Source: Mesobacillus jeotgali (lineage in GTDB: Bacteria; Bacillota; Bacilli; Bacillales; Cytobacillaceae). Taken from it: DNA of 64,000 nucleotides. Shown here one piece after another: positions 51,747-61,839 of this stretch; within the stretch, counting starts at the first letter, position 1; the number at the start of each line of letters is the position of its first letter. A program made the position numbers and the translations under genes. Under the pieces are notes generated by a model. It saw only the letters and a program-made list of their open reading frames with translations, ran no database searches and was not told where the DNA came from. The DNA is taken from positions 3,715,353-3,779,352 of the forward strand of contig NZ_CP025025.1 in assembly GCF_002874535.1 (NCBI RefSeq). Reading direction: 5' to 3'.

Positions 51747-52964
51747 TTATAGAACGTTGAATTTACCTTTTTTAAGAACCAATGAAGGACCGCCGATCAT
51801 GTATAGCGCACGGTTGTCGATCATTTTTTTCATGAAGGAAGCTTTAGTGCCGACCATCTTCTTGCCGAATGCAACGCCGATCGCGTCATCTTCACCAAGT
51901 GAACATACTGTTCCTTTGATATCAGGAGTGAAAGTTTCAAGCTCAGATTTGCCGCGTACTAGAGCCGCAATGTTCCTTGCACATACTTCGCCCTGCTGCA
52001 TCGCGATTTGTGCAGTCGGAGGATATGGACGATTGATTTCTTCGTTGATGATCAATGAGCAGTCGCCGACAATGAATACATCTTCAGATCCAGGCAAGCG
52101 AAGGTCTGGCTGCACTTTTACGCGGCCGCGCATTGCTTCGATTCCTGATTTCTCGATAACAGAGTTTCCACGGACACCCGCAGCCCAAACTACTGTTCCA
52201 GCTTTGATTTCTTCAACTTCATCTTCACCTTTAGCAACGATGATACCTTCTGGAGTCGCTTCTTTGATTGCTGTACCGATGCGGAATTCCACACCTTTTT
52301 TCTCAAGCGTAGCAACCGCATAGTTGACAAGCTCTGGGTCGAAACCAGGAAGAACCATTGGTGCCGCTTCGACACAAACGATTTTTACTTTATGGTAATC
52401 TACATCATATTCACGGCAAAGTTCAGGAACGCGATTTGTAAGTTCACCAAGGAACTCGATTCCTGTGAAGCCCGCACCGCCAACAACGATTGTCAGGCGC
52501 TCATCTTTCTTTTCAGCTTCAGTATTGTAAGTTGCGAATTGATACTCGATATGCTCCCGGATTTGTCTGGCTGAATTAACGTTGACGATAGAGAAAGCAT
52601 ACTCTTTCAAACCTTTAATACCAAAAGTTTCAGGTTCAGCACCAAGGGCAATGACAAGGTAATCATAGACAATGTCACCGTTCTCAAGGATTACACGCTT
52701 CTCATCCAGCTTGATTTCTTCTACAGCTCCCTGGACGAATTCAACCTTATGGCGATCGATTACATCACGTACATCATAACGGACTTTGTCATGGTGCAAA
52801 GTTCCTGCTGATGCTTCATGCAGCCATGTAGTTTCATAGTGGTAATCATTTTTGTTAATAAGGACAATGTCAGCCTCGTTTACTCCAACAGCTTTTTGTA
52901 AACGGGTAGCTGTCATTAATCCCCCGTATCCTGCTCCTAAGATTACGATCTTTGGCTTTCTCAA
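51747..52964 (-). CDS. yumB: Type II NADH dehydrogenase-like flavoprotein YumB
   Basis: 405 residues from a TTG at 52964 ([20 protein letters not shown]), matching the start and length of B. subtilis YumB; GTG codons upstream are too close to AGGTGG. FAD motif GAGYGGL near the start, NAD(P) motif [16 protein letters not shown] at about 165-180, C-terminal [20 protein letters not shown] for FAD. It passes electrons from NADH to menaquinone at the membrane without pumping. A Rex-type operator candidate lies upstream at 53043. Confidence 0.92.
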   Translation of the reverse strand: MRKPKIVILGAGYGGLMTATRLQKAVGVNEADIVLINKNDYHYETTWLHEASAGTLHHDKVRYDVRDVIDRHKVEFVQGAVEEIKLDEKRVILENGDIVYDYLVIALGAEPETFGIKGLKEYAFSIVNVNSARQIREHIEYQFATYNTEAEKKDERLTIVVGGAGFTGIEFLGELTNRVPELCREYDVDYHKVKIVCVEAAPMVLPGFDPELVNYAVATLEKKGVEFRIGTAIKEATPEGIIVAKGEDEVEEIKAGTVVWAAGVRGNSVIEKSGIEAMRGRVKVQPDLRLPGSEDVFIVGDCSLIINEEINRPYPPTAQIAMQQGEVCARNIAALVRGKSELETFTPDIKGTVCSLGEDDAIGVAFGKKMVGTKASFMKKMIDNRALYMIGGPSLVLKKGKFNVL

Positions 52965-53042
52965 AGTGATCACTTCCACCTTTTTAAAATATTTTTGGTC
53001 GAATGGCTCTCTCTATCTGCCGCCATCTTTTTCCGGATAAGT

Positions 53043-53060
53043 TTGTGATATTATTCACTA
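53043..53060 (-). promoter_or_regulatory. Candidate Rex (NADH-sensing repressor) operator
   Basis: TTGTGATATTATTCACTA fits TTGTGAA-N4-TTCACAA except at two positions. It lies about 80 bases before the yumB start. Rex controls ndh in B. subtilis. The remaining gap to yumC (53061-53338) shows only AT-rich promoter-like DNA. Confidence 0.5.
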
Positions 53061-53338
53061 GAATGTTCAAAAAAATGTCCTAAAAATGTCACAAAATCTT
53101 AACATTCTTGCCTACCATCCATCTTATTCTTTTTGCGACGCATTTTCAAGCGATTGAGTTAACTTGGAAATATTCTGAAAATAGGCTGATTTCACTATTT
53201 TTCAGTATTAAATAGGTGAATTCCTATGAAATATATTGTTCCACAAGGAATCTTCTATTATGATTAGGAGTTTATTTTTTCAATTTATGGTATTATAAAA
53301 ATTGGAGCATTTTTACTACATAGTGAGGGGGATATGGA

Positions 53339-54334
53339 GTGAAAGAAGATCAAAAAGTTTATGACATCACGATTATCGGCGGGGGGCCTGCTGGTCTGTT
53401 CACAGCTTTCTACGGCGGAATGAGACAAGCATCTGTTAAGATTATTGAAAGTTTGCCACAGTTAGGCGGGCAATTATCAGCACTTTATCCTGAAAAGTAC
53501 ATATACGATGTTGCCGGCTTTCCAAAAGTCCGTGCCCAGGAGCTGATCAACAACCTGAAAGAGCAAATGGCGAAATTCGAGCCTGCTACTGCTCTTGAGC
53601 AATCTGTTGAAAAGCTTGAAAAACTGGAAGATGGATCAATTAAGCTGACTACTGATAAAGAAGTTCATTATACAAAAACAGTTATCATCACAGCAGGAAA
53701 CGGTGCGTTCCAGCCACGCAGGCTTGAACTTGAAAGCGCTGCCCAATACGAAGGGAAAAACCTGCACTATTTCATTGATGACCTGAACCAGTTCGCCGGC
53801 CAAAAGGTTGCGGTATTAGGCGGAGGCGATTCAGCTGTTGACTGGGCATTGATGCTTGAGCCAATCGCTGAACAAGTAACAATCGTCCACCGACGCGATA
53901 AGTTCCGCGCTCATGAGCACAGTGTTGAAAACCTGCAAAATTCAAAGGTTGATATCAAGACTCCTTATGTGCCAACTGAACTTGTTGGTGATGGAGAAAA
54001 GATCAGCCAGATCGTTCTTAAGGACGCGAATGGCGAAGATACTGTAGCCGTCGACGTTGACGCGGTAATCTGCAACTTCGGTTTCGTCTCATCTCTTGGA
54101 CCAATCAAGGAATGGGGCCTTGAAATCGAAAAGAACTCAATCGTCGTCAACTCAAAAATGGAAACGAATATTCCTGGCGTATACGCTGCTGGCGATATCT
54201 GCACATACGAAGGTAAAGTCAAGCTGATCGCGACAGGATTCGGTGAAGCTCCAACAGCTGTCAACAACGCAAAATCCTACATGGATCCAAAAGCGAAGAC
54301 ACAGCCGCTGCACAGCTCGTCGATGTTTAAATAA
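53339..54334 (+). CDS. yumC: Ferredoxin/flavodoxin--NADP+ reductase YumC
   Basis: 331 residues starting at GTG 53339 after GAGGGGGATATGGA; an ATG 3 bases before reads into a stop. Thioredoxin-reductase-like ferredoxin-NADP reductase without the redox CxxC: FAD motif [21 protein letters not shown] motif [20 protein letters not shown]-terminal [21 protein letters not shown]. subtilis YumC reduces ferredoxin and flavodoxin and is essential there. Monocistronic. Confidence 0.95.
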   Translation: MKEDQKVYDITIIGGGPAGLFTAFYGGMRQASVKIIESLPQLGGQLSALYPEKYIYDVAGFPKVRAQELINNLKEQMAKFEPATALEQSVEKLEKLEDGSIKLTTDKEVHYTKTVIITAGNGAFQPRRLELESAAQYEGKNLHYFIDDLNQFAGQKVAVLGGGDSAVDWALMLEPIAEQVTIVHRRDKFRAHEHSVENLQNSKVDIKTPYVPTELVGDGEKISQIVLKDANGEDTVAVDVDAVICNFGFVSSLGPIKEWGLEIEKNSIVVNSKMETNIPGVYAAGDICTYEGKVKLIATGFGEAPTAVNNAKSYMDPKAKTQPLHSSSMFK

Positions 54335-54496
54335 GAAAAGCGGAAGCGACTTGGTCAGTCCCGACAAGCGCTGGAGGGCCGATCGGTGAAGTCGTTCTTT
54401 GACTTCATTGGGCGGACTGAAAAAGAAAAGTATAGCCGACTGTTCAGAAACATGGAAACTAGACGACTACTCGAGGGACTAGGCGCTGGAGCTGGA
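54335..54496 (+). repeat. GC-rich palindromic element (about 160 bp) directly after yumC
   Basis: Starts at the base after the yumC stop (GAAAAGCGGAAGCGACTTGG), includes CGGTGAAGTCGTTCTTTGAC and GGGCGGAC, then about 50 bases of insert (near 54425-54470) also seen in the 42839 copy, and ends GGCGCTGGAGCTGGA. Confidence 0.85.
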
Positions 54497-54536
54497 CACT
54501 GATCTAAGTGTGAAATTTTTATTTTTCTCTATATAC

Positions 54537-54569
54537 TAAAAAAGCAAGGTCCGCGGACCTTGCTTTTTG
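54537..54569. terminator. Bidirectional terminator between yumC and yutM
   Basis: Perfect palindrome AAAGCAAGGTCC / GGACCTTGCTTT with A/T tracts on both sides, shared by convergent genes. Confidence 0.92.
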
Positions 54570-54570
54570 T

Positions 54571-54933
54571 TTAGCAATCTTCAGGTGTTCCAGCATTCGT
54601 AGCTGTTTTGAAACTAGAACCGCAGCCGCATGATGCGATCGCGTTCGGGTTGTCGATTGTGAAGCCGCCGCCCATTAAAGACTGCTTATAGCTGATTTTG
54701 GTGCCATTCAGCACTGGAGCGCTGTCCTTATCAACAAGGATTTTTATGCCGTGCTGCTCCAGCTCAGTGTCGCCTTCTTCCACTTCATGGGCAAAACCCA
54801 TGCCGTAAGATAGGCCGCTGCAGCCGCCGCCTTTAACAGAAACGCGAAGGAAAGCGTCTTCCGTCTCGTTTTGTTTCATCATATCTTTAACCTGCAATGC
54901 AGCTTCTTCAGTTAGAATCACAATATTATCCAC
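54571..54933 (-). CDS. yutM: A-type iron-sulfur cluster carrier (HesB/IscA family, YutM)
   Basis: 120 residues with the three conserved Cys: KGGGCSGLSYGMGF and ASCGCGSSF. A-type carriers receive Fe-S clusters from the SUF machinery and deliver them to target enzymes. AAGGAGGTTTTATC precedes the ATG. Other Fe-S/thiol proteins (YuzB, YuzD, YutI) lie close by, as in B. subtilis. Confidence 0.93.
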   Translation of the reverse strand: MDNIVILTEEAALQVKDMMKQNETEDAFLRVSVKGGGCSGLSYGMGFAHEVEEGDTELEQHGIKILVDKDSAPVLNGTKISYKQSLMGGGFTIDNPNAIASCGCGSSFKTATNAGTPEDC

Positions 54934-55097
54934 GATAAAACCTCCTTGATCCCTTTATTAATAGTATACTCACACTCTTTCCAATCCTCAACCAATCAAG
55001 GCCGAAAAAGTATCTTATTCATTTTTTTCCGCCAGGGACCCAAATTACTTGGTATAATATACCCATAATCTAATAGGAAAAAAGGCAGGTGACGAAA

Positions 55098-55793
55098 ATG
55101 ACTCAAATAGAACCGCTCTATGATAAAAAATATCACTGTGAAATGTGCGAACAATCTTTTACCACTAAAAAAGTGCGTTCCCGCTTTGTGAAAGTCCTCC
55201 GTTTTGATACTGATTTCGCCCCTATTTATGCCGATGGTTTCGAAAACCCTAATTTTTATTATGTGAATGTCTGCCCGAATTGCGGCTACTCTTTTACCGA
55301 TGATTTCAGCACTTATTTTCCCCCAGGCGGTAAACAGCTCATCCAGGATAAAATATGCAATCAATGGGCTCATCATGACTATGGAGATAAGCGAACAATC
55401 CAGGAAGCTATGAACACTTTCAAACTCGCAGCTTATAGCTCGACCCTAAAAAAAGAGAAACATATCGTTTCAGCCGGATTATACATAAGACTTGCCTGGC
55501 TTTATCGATCAATAGATAACCACGAACAGGAAATGCGTTTTTTAAAACTCGCCCTGAAGGAATATACTGAGTCGTACAGCACCGGAGACTATAAAGGAAC
55601 TCAAGTCTCAGAGCTGCGGCTGATGTATCTGATTGGCGACCTCTCAAGAAGGATTGGCCAAACGCAGGATGCCGTCCGCTTTTTCTCAAAAGTAATCGAA
55701 AAGCAGAGGCAATCCGTAGAACCGCAAATAATCCAGCTGGCAAAAGACCGCTGGCAGGAAATGCGAGATGAGAAAGTCGTTTCGGGCAACTAA
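55098..55793 (+). CDS. DUF2225 protein with two CxxC pairs
   Basis: 231 residues from the ATG at 55098 after GGCAGGTGAC. The N-terminal domain holds CEMC (KYHCEMCEQSFTTKKVRSRF) and CPNCGYSF, likely one zinc site. The C-terminal part is helical with TPR-like pattern (RLAWLYRSIDNHEQEMRFLK; LMYLIGDLSRRIGQTQDAVR). Cytosolic. Function unknown; the domain combination suggests protein-protein contact. Confidence 0.88.
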   Translation: MTQIEPLYDKKYHCEMCEQSFTTKKVRSRFVKVLRFDTDFAPIYADGFENPNFYYVNVCPNCGYSFTDDFSTYFPPGGKQLIQDKICNQWAHHDYGDKRTIQEAMNTFKLAAYSSTLKKEKHIVSAGLYIRLAWLYRSIDNHEQEMRFLKLALKEYTESYSTGDYKGTQVSELRLMYLIGDLSRRIGQTQDAVRFFSKVIEKQRQSVEPQIIQLAKDRWQEMRDEKVVSGN

Positions 55794-55810
55794 ACTCTAC
55801 CCTACTATGA

Positions 55811-55847
55811 AAAAGGCTGGCGATGGTTGAATACCAAGCCAGCCCTT
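55811..55847. terminator. Hairpin between the DUF2225 gene and yuzB
   Basis: AAAGGCTGGC / GCCAGCCCTTT stem with a long loop, between convergent genes. Confidence 0.8.
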
Positions 55848-55853
55848 TCTATA

Positions 55854-56093
55854 TTAAAACATCGGATTCTCGTCCAAATATTGATAAACATTTTCTACTA
55901 GTTCTTCGGGAGTATCTCCCACTACTGGGTCCCCGTTTACAAGCGCAAACATGGACTGTGCGCATTTTCCGCAGTAACCAAGGCAACCGTATTCAATGAC
56001 ATCAAGGTCAGGGTCACGCTCCAGCTCCGCCCTTGCTTTTTGAGAACCGCTTGCTAGATTGCTGATGCAAAATTCAATGATTGGCTTAATCAT
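55854..56093 (-). CDS. yuzB: DUF1450 protein YuzB
   Basis: 79 residues from the ATG at 56093 after GAGAGGTGAAACAA; length matches B. subtilis YuzB. Cys residues in IEFCISNL and [19 protein letters not shown] give a C..CxxxCxxC arrangement like a small Fe-S (thioredoxin-like ferredoxin) or zinc fold. Lies beside FAD oxidoreductases YumC and YutJ; an electron-transfer role is possible but unproven. Confidence 0.87.
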   Translation of the reverse strand: MIKPIIEFCISNLASGSQKARAELERDPDLDVIEYGCLGYCGKCAQSMFALVNGDPVVGDTPEELVENVYQYLDENPMF

Positions 56094-56338
56094 TTGTTTC
56101 ACCTCTCTACTAATTTTTAATCGTAACCTTTTTCTAGTAAATCGTCAATTTCCCGGGCTTACCGCATCCATAAAATTGTTGTTATTTTGTCACAATTTCG
56201 TTATACTTTTTATGGTGATTTATTGAGCATAAAAATATTGCAAAATAATTTCAAAAATGTATCCGTTTACGAGTTTAAAGAGCGAGCTGAAAAAACATCA
56301 TTAACTGTCTCTGAAGAGGTTAAAAAGGGGAAATTCAC

Positions 56339-57406
56339 ATGAAGAATCTCGTTATCCTTGGCGGCGGCTATGGCGGCATGCGCGTCCTTAATAAATTGCT
56401 GCCAAATGACCTGCCGGAAGATGTATCAATTACGCTGATTGACCGTGTTCCATACCACTGTTTAAAAACAGAATACTATGCCCTGGCTGCAGGCACGATT
56501 TCTGACCAGCATATCCGGGTGGCATTTCCTGAGCATCCCCGCCTTCAGGTAAAATATGCGGAAGTAACAGCCATCAACCTTGAGGATCAGAAGGTTGAGC
56601 TCCAGGGTGATGAGTTTGTTCAATATGATGACCTTATTATTGGTCTCGGCTGTGAAGATAAATATCACAATGTCCCAGGAGCTGACAAGTTCACATACAG
56701 CATCCAATCAATTGAAAAGTCCCGTGCGACTTACCAGGCCCTTAACAATTTGCCAGCAGGTTCAACCGTTGCAATCGTCGGTGCAGGATTAAGTGGTGTT
56801 GAGCTTGCGAGTGAATTGGCTGAAAGCCGCAAAGATTTGAAAATAAAGCTTTTTGACCGTGGCAACCATATCCTCTCTGCCTTCTCTGAACGGCTGAGCA
56901 CGTATGTGGAGAATTGGTTCGACAATCACAATGTTGAAATCATCAACAACGCGAATATCACGGAAGTCCAGAAAAACGTTCTATATAACCACGACGAGCC
57001 GATCGTGTGTGATGCGATCGTGTGGACAGCCGGCATCCAGGCGAATCGACTTGTCCGCGAGATGGACGTTGAAAAAGACAGCATGGGCCGTGCAGTGGTA
57101 ACTCCACAACATAATCTGCCAGGCTATGAAAAGGTTTATATAGTCGGCGACTGCGCAAGCCTTCCGCACGCACCAAGTGCGCAGCTTGCAGAAGGCCAGG
57201 CAGAACAGATCGTCCAGGTTCTGCAAAAACGCTGGAAAGGCGAAGAACCACCTGAATCATTCCCAGCGATCAAGCTGAAAGGCGTCATTGGTTCACTCGG
57301 CAAAAAGCACGGCTTCGGACTAGTCGCCGAACGCCCGATTACCGGCCGCGTCGCACGCCTGCTGAAATCAGGGATTTTGTGGATGTATAAGTATCATAAT
57401 GGATGA
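56339..57406 (+). CDS. yutJ: NADH dehydrogenase-like flavoprotein YutJ
   Basis: 355 residues, shorter than YumB. FAD motif NLVILGGGYGGMRVLNKLLP, NAD motif AIVGAGLSGVELASELAES, C-terminal GDCASLPHAPSAQLAEGQAE. Contains no transmembrane helix. A type II NADH dehydrogenase-like protein; the physiological electron acceptor is unknown. AAAGGGGAAATTCAC precedes the ATG. Monocistronic with terminator at 57413. Confidence 0.9.
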   Translation: MKNLVILGGGYGGMRVLNKLLPNDLPEDVSITLIDRVPYHCLKTEYYALAAGTISDQHIRVAFPEHPRLQVKYAEVTAINLEDQKVELQGDEFVQYDDLIIGLGCEDKYHNVPGADKFTYSIQSIEKSRATYQALNNLPAGSTVAIVGAGLSGVELASELAESRKDLKIKLFDRGNHILSAFSERLSTYVENWFDNHNVEIINNANITEVQKNVLYNHDEPIVCDAIVWTAGIQANRLVREMDVEKDSMGRAVVTPQHNLPGYEKVYIVGDCASLPHAPSAQLAEGQAEQIVQVLQKRWKGEEPPESFPAIKLKGVIGSLGKKHGFGLVAERPITGRVARLLKSGILWMYKYHNG

Positions 57407-57412
57407 TGATTT

Positions 57413-57440
57413 AAAAACCGGGCGCTTTGCCCGGTTTTTT
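57413..57440 (+). terminator. Terminator of yutJ
   Basis: ACCGGGC / GCCCGGT stem with a short loop and six T. Confidence 0.92.
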
Positions 57441-57473
57441 ATCTTCACAACTGGTAAACTTTTTTCACTTCAC

Positions 57474-57618
57474 AACTGGTAAAAACCAATGAAATTTTCC
57501 AGTTCGCCAATAAAATTGTGAAAACCGCCAATAAAAATTGATTTTCGCCAATATATTTTTAAAATCGCCAATAAAATAAAAAAATCGCCAATAAAGTTGT
57601 GAACTCCGCCAATAAAAG
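57474..57618. repeat. 21-bp periodic array B with cap hairpin (reverse of array A)
   Basis: CGCCAATA cores start at 57506, 57527, 57547, 57567, 57587 and 57608, a 20-21 bp period. A cap AACTGG / CCAGTT hairpin (57474-57505) comes first. Read on the other strand this has the same order as array A, and both share GTGAAAACCGCCAATAAA- and GTGAACTCCGCCAATAAA-type units. It lies between the convergent yutJ and yuzD; the rest of this gap shows nothing. Confidence 0.87.
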
Positions 57619-57692
57619 CAAATCTTCTTCATTCAGTACTGACCTGTAACGTAAAGTTCTCCACTAATCCATCAAATAATACCAACAAAATA

Positions 57693-57721
57693 AAAAAAGC
57701 ACTCCAAATTGGAATGCTTTA
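57693..57721 (-). terminator. Terminator of yuzD
   Basis: AAAGCA.TCC / GGA.TGCTTT stem followed by T residues on the minus strand; it includes the stop codon. Confidence 0.8.
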
Positions 57722-58045
57722 AGCTGGAACGTACCCATATTTCTCTAATTCTGCGTAAATTGTTTTCAATTTCGGGTTTCCTTCACCGACGATCTTGCCT
57801 TCGAGCAGGACGACAGGGTAGAACATGTCTTCTTCGATTACTTTTTCGGCGAATTCCTTTTTATCTTCCTCTGCTGGAGGATTATGGATATCGACATAAA
57901 CAATTTTGAATGGCTGGTCTGCATATTTGCGGCTGATCGCGGCTTCAAGCCATTCATACGTTTCTTTTGAGGATGGCAGGTTCACACAGCTTGGACATAA
58001 CACTTCTGCACCGTAAACGACGATTTCTACCTCTTTACGTTCCAT
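57719..58045 (-). CDS. yuzD: Thioredoxin-like DUF1462 protein YuzD
   Basis: 108 residues from the ATG at 58045 after AGGGGGTAATTGATA, identical in length to B. subtilis YuzD. A CxxC redox site lies near the N-terminus in VLCPSCVNLPSSKETYEWLE, in a thioredoxin-like fold (YADQPFKIVYVDIH; MFYPVVLLEGKIVGEG). The divergent yutI encodes an NfuA-type protein, so a role in Fe-S or thiol chemistry is plausible. Confidence 0.88.
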   Translation of the reverse strand: MERKEVEIVVYGAEVLCPSCVNLPSSKETYEWLEAAISRKYADQPFKIVYVDIHNPPAEEDKKEFAEKVIEEDMFYPVVLLEGKIVGEGNPKLKTIYAELEKYGYVPA

Positions 58046-58197
58046 TATCAATTACCCCCTGTTATTTTCTTTTATTTTACTATACGATGAAAAAGATGCA
58101 TAAGGAAAAAACTGTGTTCACTGGTTTTTCGGTTTTATTGGATAGATTTTTCCGGCCGATAAGATTATAATAAGTATTATGAAAGGAGTCGATTTGC

Positions 58198-58434
58198 ATG
58201 ACTGAACAGCAAATGTTTGAGCAAGTACAGGAAGTATTAGATAAATTGCGCCCATTCCTTCTTCGCGATGGTGGAGACTGCGAACTAGTTGATATTGAGG
58301 ATGGCATTGTTAAACTTCGCCTGCTGGGTGCATGCGGTAGCTGCCCGAGCTCCACAATCACGCTTAAAGCTGGAATTGAACGCGCACTTTTAGAAGAAGT
58401 ACCTGGTGTTGTTGAGGTTGAACAGGTATTCTAA
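58198..58434 (+). CDS. yutI: NifU C-terminal-type Fe-S scaffold YutI
   Basis: 78 residues with a conserved CxxC in [20 protein letters not shown] and the family start [20 protein letters not shown]. It carries transient [4Fe-4S] clusters for target proteins, probably together with the A-type carrier at 54571. GAAAGGAGTCGATTTGC precedes the ATG. Divergent from yuzD. Confidence 0.92.
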   Translation: MTEQQMFEQVQEVLDKLRPFLLRDGGDCELVDIEDGIVKLRLLGACGSCPSSTITLKAGIERALLEEVPGVVEVEQVF

Positions 58435-58446
58435 TTAACCAATAAT

Positions 58447-58485
58447 AAAGCGGTTTTGCCAACTTAGGCAAAACCGCTTTTTTTA
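58447..58485 (+). terminator. Terminator of yutI
   Basis: AAAGCGGTTTTGCC / GGCAAAACCGCTTT stem with an AACTTA loop and T-run. Confidence 0.95.
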
Positions 58486-58526
58486 AGTTTTTTTGAAATA
58501 TCCACGGACCGATTCTCAAACAATCT

Positions 58527-59486
58527 TCATCTAAATGATGACCTGCATCCTTCCGTATCAATCTGCAAACTGAAGACCTCCAACCCAATTAGATGCTGCC
58601 TCAATTTTTCCGCTACTGATTCCCCCTTACCTGGTTCAGCCAGACACATAATTGATGGCCCCGCTCCGCTCAATGCAACTCCGAATGCTCCTGATAGTAT
58701 GGCTTTTTCCTCCACATTTTCAAAAAAAGGCACAAGTGCTTTCCTATACGGCTGATGGAACAGATCCGCAGCCATCATCTTACCAGCGAGGGGCCAATTC
58801 TGTGTCATCAGGGCAGCAAGCAGTTGATTAGCTACTGCACTTGCCTGGACACTTCGCTGAAAATCGACCACTGCCGGCAGGACATCACGTGACGTTTCTG
58901 TCAGCAACTCCTTATTAGGTACTATTAGAATCGGGTCAAAATGAATTTGGTCAAGAACGGTTAAATCGACCTCATTTCCGATTTGGCTGCCAACTACGAC
59001 GCCTCCAAACAGGCTTGCACCGGCATTATCAGGATGGCCTTCAAACATGGTGGCGGCTGCCAGTTTTTTATAACGTGTCATTTGTAAGCCACAGAATTCA
59101 TTCGCCAGTTCCACTCCCGCGACAATCGCTGCCGCACTGGAACCAAGCCCTCTCGCAAGCGGGATCTCGCTTTTCACTGTGATATGGAGCGAAGGCATTA
59201 CTTGCTTGTACATTTCAGCTGTTTTCACAGCAATCTGGCAAATGAAGTTTTTTTCATCATCAGGAAAACTTGTTAATGAATCAGATAAAGGTGTAACCTT
59301 CCATTTGTCGCTTTGTTCAGCCTGGACTTCCATGTAGAGGTTCAGGGCGACGCCTAGCGAGTCAAAACCTGGTCCCAGGTTCGCTGAGCTGGCTGGAACT
59401 TTTATGGTCAAGACTTGCCCTCTCGCGATTCCAGCAGCTAGTCGTTTCTCGCTCCCAGCTGCAAATGGTTCCCCGACCCCCTTCAT
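58527..59486 (-). CDS. thrB: Homoserine kinase
   Basis: Up to 319 residues. GHMP kinase that phosphorylates homoserine in threonine synthesis: [23 protein letters not shown] loop [16 protein letters not shown], and C-terminal [14 protein letters not shown]. The annotated ATG overlaps the thrC stop by 4 bases (ATGA). A TTG at 59411, after GAGAGGGCAAGTC, would give 294 residues and start nearer the conserved fold, so the true start is uncertain. Last gene of hom-thrC-thrB. Confidence 0.94.
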   Translation of the reverse strand: MKGVGEPFAAGSEKRLAAGIARGQVLTIKVPASSANLGPGFDSLGVALNLYMEVQAEQSDKWKVTPLSDSLTSFPDDEKNFICQIAVKTAEMYKQVMPSLHITVKSEIPLARGLGSSAAAIVAGVELANEFCGLQMTRYKKLAAATMFEGHPDNAGASLFGGVVVGSQIGNEVDLTVLDQIHFDPILIVPNKELLTETSRDVLPAVVDFQRSVQASAVANQLLAALMTQNWPLAGKMMAADLFHQPYRKALVPFFENVEEKAILSGAFGVALSGAGPSIMCLAEPGKGESVAEKLRQHLIGLEVFSLQIDTEGCRSSFR

Positions 59487-60544
59487 TGCCGGACCACTCC
59501 CCTGATATAGTCGCTGACGATACTCTCGTCATTTGGAAGCAGCACTGGTGAAATTGAGCTGATGTCAATCGCAGTTGAAGGATCTTTCAGTCCATTGCCG
59601 GTCAGCACGGCAACTATTCTGGATCCAGAAGGAATTTCGCCTCGCTGTATAAGTTTATGGATACCCGCAAGCGAGGCGCAGGACCCTGGCTCAGCGAAGA
59701 TTCCCTCCGTGCTCGCCAGCTTGCTGTATGCTTGTAAAATCTCGTCATCTGACACAAAATCGATTTTCCCTTCTGATTCGTCACGGGCTGCGACGGCCAG
59801 GTCCCAGCTTGCCGGGTTGCCAATGCGGATTGCCGTTGCGATGGTTTCCGGCTGTTCAATCGGCTGCCCCTTGACTATCGCGGCCGCCCCTTCTGCCTCA
59901 AAACCGAACATCCGAGGCAAACCAGTGCCCTTACTGGAATCGTATTCTTTAAATCCTTTCCAATAGGCGCTGATATTGCCGGCATTCCCCACCGGGATCG
60001 CGAGGATGTCAGGTGCCCCGCCCAATTGGTCACAAATTTCAAATGCTGCCGTTTTTTGTCCTTCAAGCCGATAAGGATTGACTGAATTCACGAGGGTCAC
60101 CGGTTCGGTTTCACTGATTGTCCTGACCATTTTTAATGCTTCATCGAAGTTTCCTTCAATCGAAACGATGTTAGCGCCATTCATCACGGCCTGCGCCAGT
60201 TTACCCATCGCGATTTTCCCATCAGGAATGACGACTATGCATCTTAGTCCTGCCCTTGCTGCGTAAGCAGCCGCGGAGGCGGATGTATTGCCTGTTGAGG
60301 CGCAGATCACAGTGTCACTGCCCGCCTCCTTAGCTTTGGCGACCGCCATGACCATCCCTCTGTCTTTGAATGAGCCAGTAGGATTTACTCCTTCTACTTT
60401 TACATATAAATCGACTCCCCACTCCTCTGACAGCTGGTCAAGCCTGATCAGCGGGGTATTGCCCTCATGTAGGGTGAGCAATGGTGTCTCTGCATTAACG
60501 GGCAAGTATTCACGGTATTCACTTAACAGCCCACGCCACCTCAT
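59483..60544 (-). CDS. thrC: Threonine synthase
   Basis: 353 residues, PLP enzyme converting phosphohomoserine to threonine. Schiff-base Lys in [16 protein letters not shown], phosphate-binding loop in [18 protein letters not shown] and [18 protein letters not shown]. Length matches the short bacterial class. Overlaps hom by 4 bases and thrB by 4, so the three are translationally coupled. Confidence 0.96.
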   Translation of the reverse strand: MRWRGLLSEYREYLPVNAETPLLTLHEGNTPLIRLDQLSEEWGVDLYVKVEGVNPTGSFKDRGMVMAVAKAKEAGSDTVICASTGNTSASAAAYAARAGLRCIVVIPDGKIAMGKLAQAVMNGANIVSIEGNFDEALKMVRTISETEPVTLVNSVNPYRLEGQKTAAFEICDQLGGAPDILAIPVGNAGNISAYWKGFKEYDSSKGTGLPRMFGFEAEGAAAIVKGQPIEQPETIATAIRIGNPASWDLAVAARDESEGKIDFVSDDEILQAYSKLASTEGIFAEPGSCASLAGIHKLIQRGEIPSGSRIVAVLTGNGLKDPSTAIDISSISPVLLPNDESIVSDYIRGVVRQ

Positions 60545-61839
60545 GCTCCAGCACTTCCTTCGACCCTGTATGAGCTTTTGACATCCTTCACAAACTTTAG
60601 GTCACGCAGCTCCATTAAAATATTCTGGTAATCCTTTAGGGAGGCTTGATGAGTTACGACTACAATCTCCGCAAGCTCCTTTTCCTTCAACGGCATCTGG
60701 AGGATTTTCTCAAAGCTGACATTATGGCTTGCGAAAAGAGAGGTGATTTTTGAGAATACACCGACTTCGTCATGTACGTGGAGACGCAGGAAATGCTTTG
60801 AGTTCACTTCACCATCATCCTTAAGCTGTTTCTCATACTGCGGAGTGATAAATGAACTGCCGTTTACTCCAAGGCGCATGTTTTTGACGACACCAACCAG
60901 GTCTGAGACTACAGCAGTGGCAGTTGGCAAGCTTCCCGCTCCAGGACCATAAAACATTGTCTCTCCGACAGCTTCTCCATACACATACACCGCATTGTAC
61001 TCATTATTGACAGACGCAAGCGGGTGCGATGATGGCAGCAATGCTGGCTCAACGCACACCTCGACTTTATCGCCTTCACGAACGGCGATGCCGAGCAGTT
61101 TCATCGTATACCCCAGCTGCTTTCCGTATTGCAGGTCCTCTTCGGTTACAGAAGTTATCCCTTTCACTTTGACATCATCAAGATCAATCTTCATTGAAAA
61201 CCCTAGTGATGCCATGATCGCCATTTTTCGAGCAGCGTCCAGTCCTTCTACGTCAGATGCAGGGTTCGCCTCCGCGTACCCGAGCTGCTGCGCTTCCTTT
61301 AAGACGCTATCATATGCCAGTCCCTCCTGGCTCATTTTCGTTAAAATATAGTTTGTAGTGCCATTCACAATCCCCATCATCTTTGTGATCCTGTCAGACG
61401 CAAGCCCTTCCACCAGACTGCGCAGGATTGGAATTCCTCCGGCGACACTCGCTTCAAAAAAGAGGTCGCAGCCATTTTCATTGGCCACTGTTAAAAGCTC
61501 GGAACCGTGGACGGCCATCAAATCCTTGTTTGCCGTCACAATATTTTTTTTGCTCCTCAATGCCTGAATCAGGTGTTCTCGAGTGTCTTCAATCCCGCCC
61601 ATAACCTCGATTACCACTTCAATCTCCGGGTCTTCCATAATATCAGCTGGATTCACCGTCAGGAGAGATGGGTCCACTTTTACCGACCTTTCTTTTTCAA
61701 CATCCTGAACTAGGATTTTTTTCACTTTAATCGGGCACCCAACCTGGTGCATCAATTTATCCTGGTGATTTTCAATGATCCTGACCACACCTGACCCTAC
61801 TGTTCCCAAACCTAGAAGTCCAACCGAGATTGCCTGCAT
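60541..61839 (-). CDS. hom: Homoserine dehydrogenase
   Basis: 432 residues; reduces aspartate semialdehyde to homoserine. NAD(P) motif [20 protein letters not shown], catalytic region with [14 protein letters not shown] and [22 protein letters not shown]-terminal ACT domain (about 350-425, [20 protein letters not shown]) probably binds threonine for feedback inhibition. First gene of the hom-thrC-thrB operon; GGGGAAAAGAAA precedes the ATG. No T-box leader is apparent in the 200 bases upstream. Confidence 0.97.
   Translation of the reverse strand: MQAISVGLLGLGTVGSGVVRIIENHQDKLMHQVGCPIKVKKILVQDVEKERSVKVDPSLLTVNPADIMEDPEIEVVIEVMGGIEDTREHLIQALRSKKNIVTANKDLMAVHGSELLTVANENGCDLFFEASVAGGIPILRSLVEGLASDRITKMMGIVNGTTNYILTKMSQEGLAYDSVLKEAQQLGYAEANPASDVEGLDAARKMAIMASLGFSMKIDLDDVKVKGITSVTEEDLQYGKQLGYTMKLLGIAVREGDKVEVCVEPALLPSSHPLASVNNEYNAVYVYGEAVGETMFYGPGAGSLPTATAVVSDLVGVVKNMRLGVNGSSFITPQYEKQLKDDGEVNSKHFLRLHVHDEVGVFSKITSLFASHNVSFEKILQMPLKEKELAEIVVVTHQASLKDYQNILMELRDLKFVKDVKSSYRVEGSAGA

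Noticed and set aside
56181-56200. Second possible Rex site before yutJ (TTGTTATTTTGTCACAA)
   Set aside because: Only one half-site fits; spacing and second half do not match the consensus.
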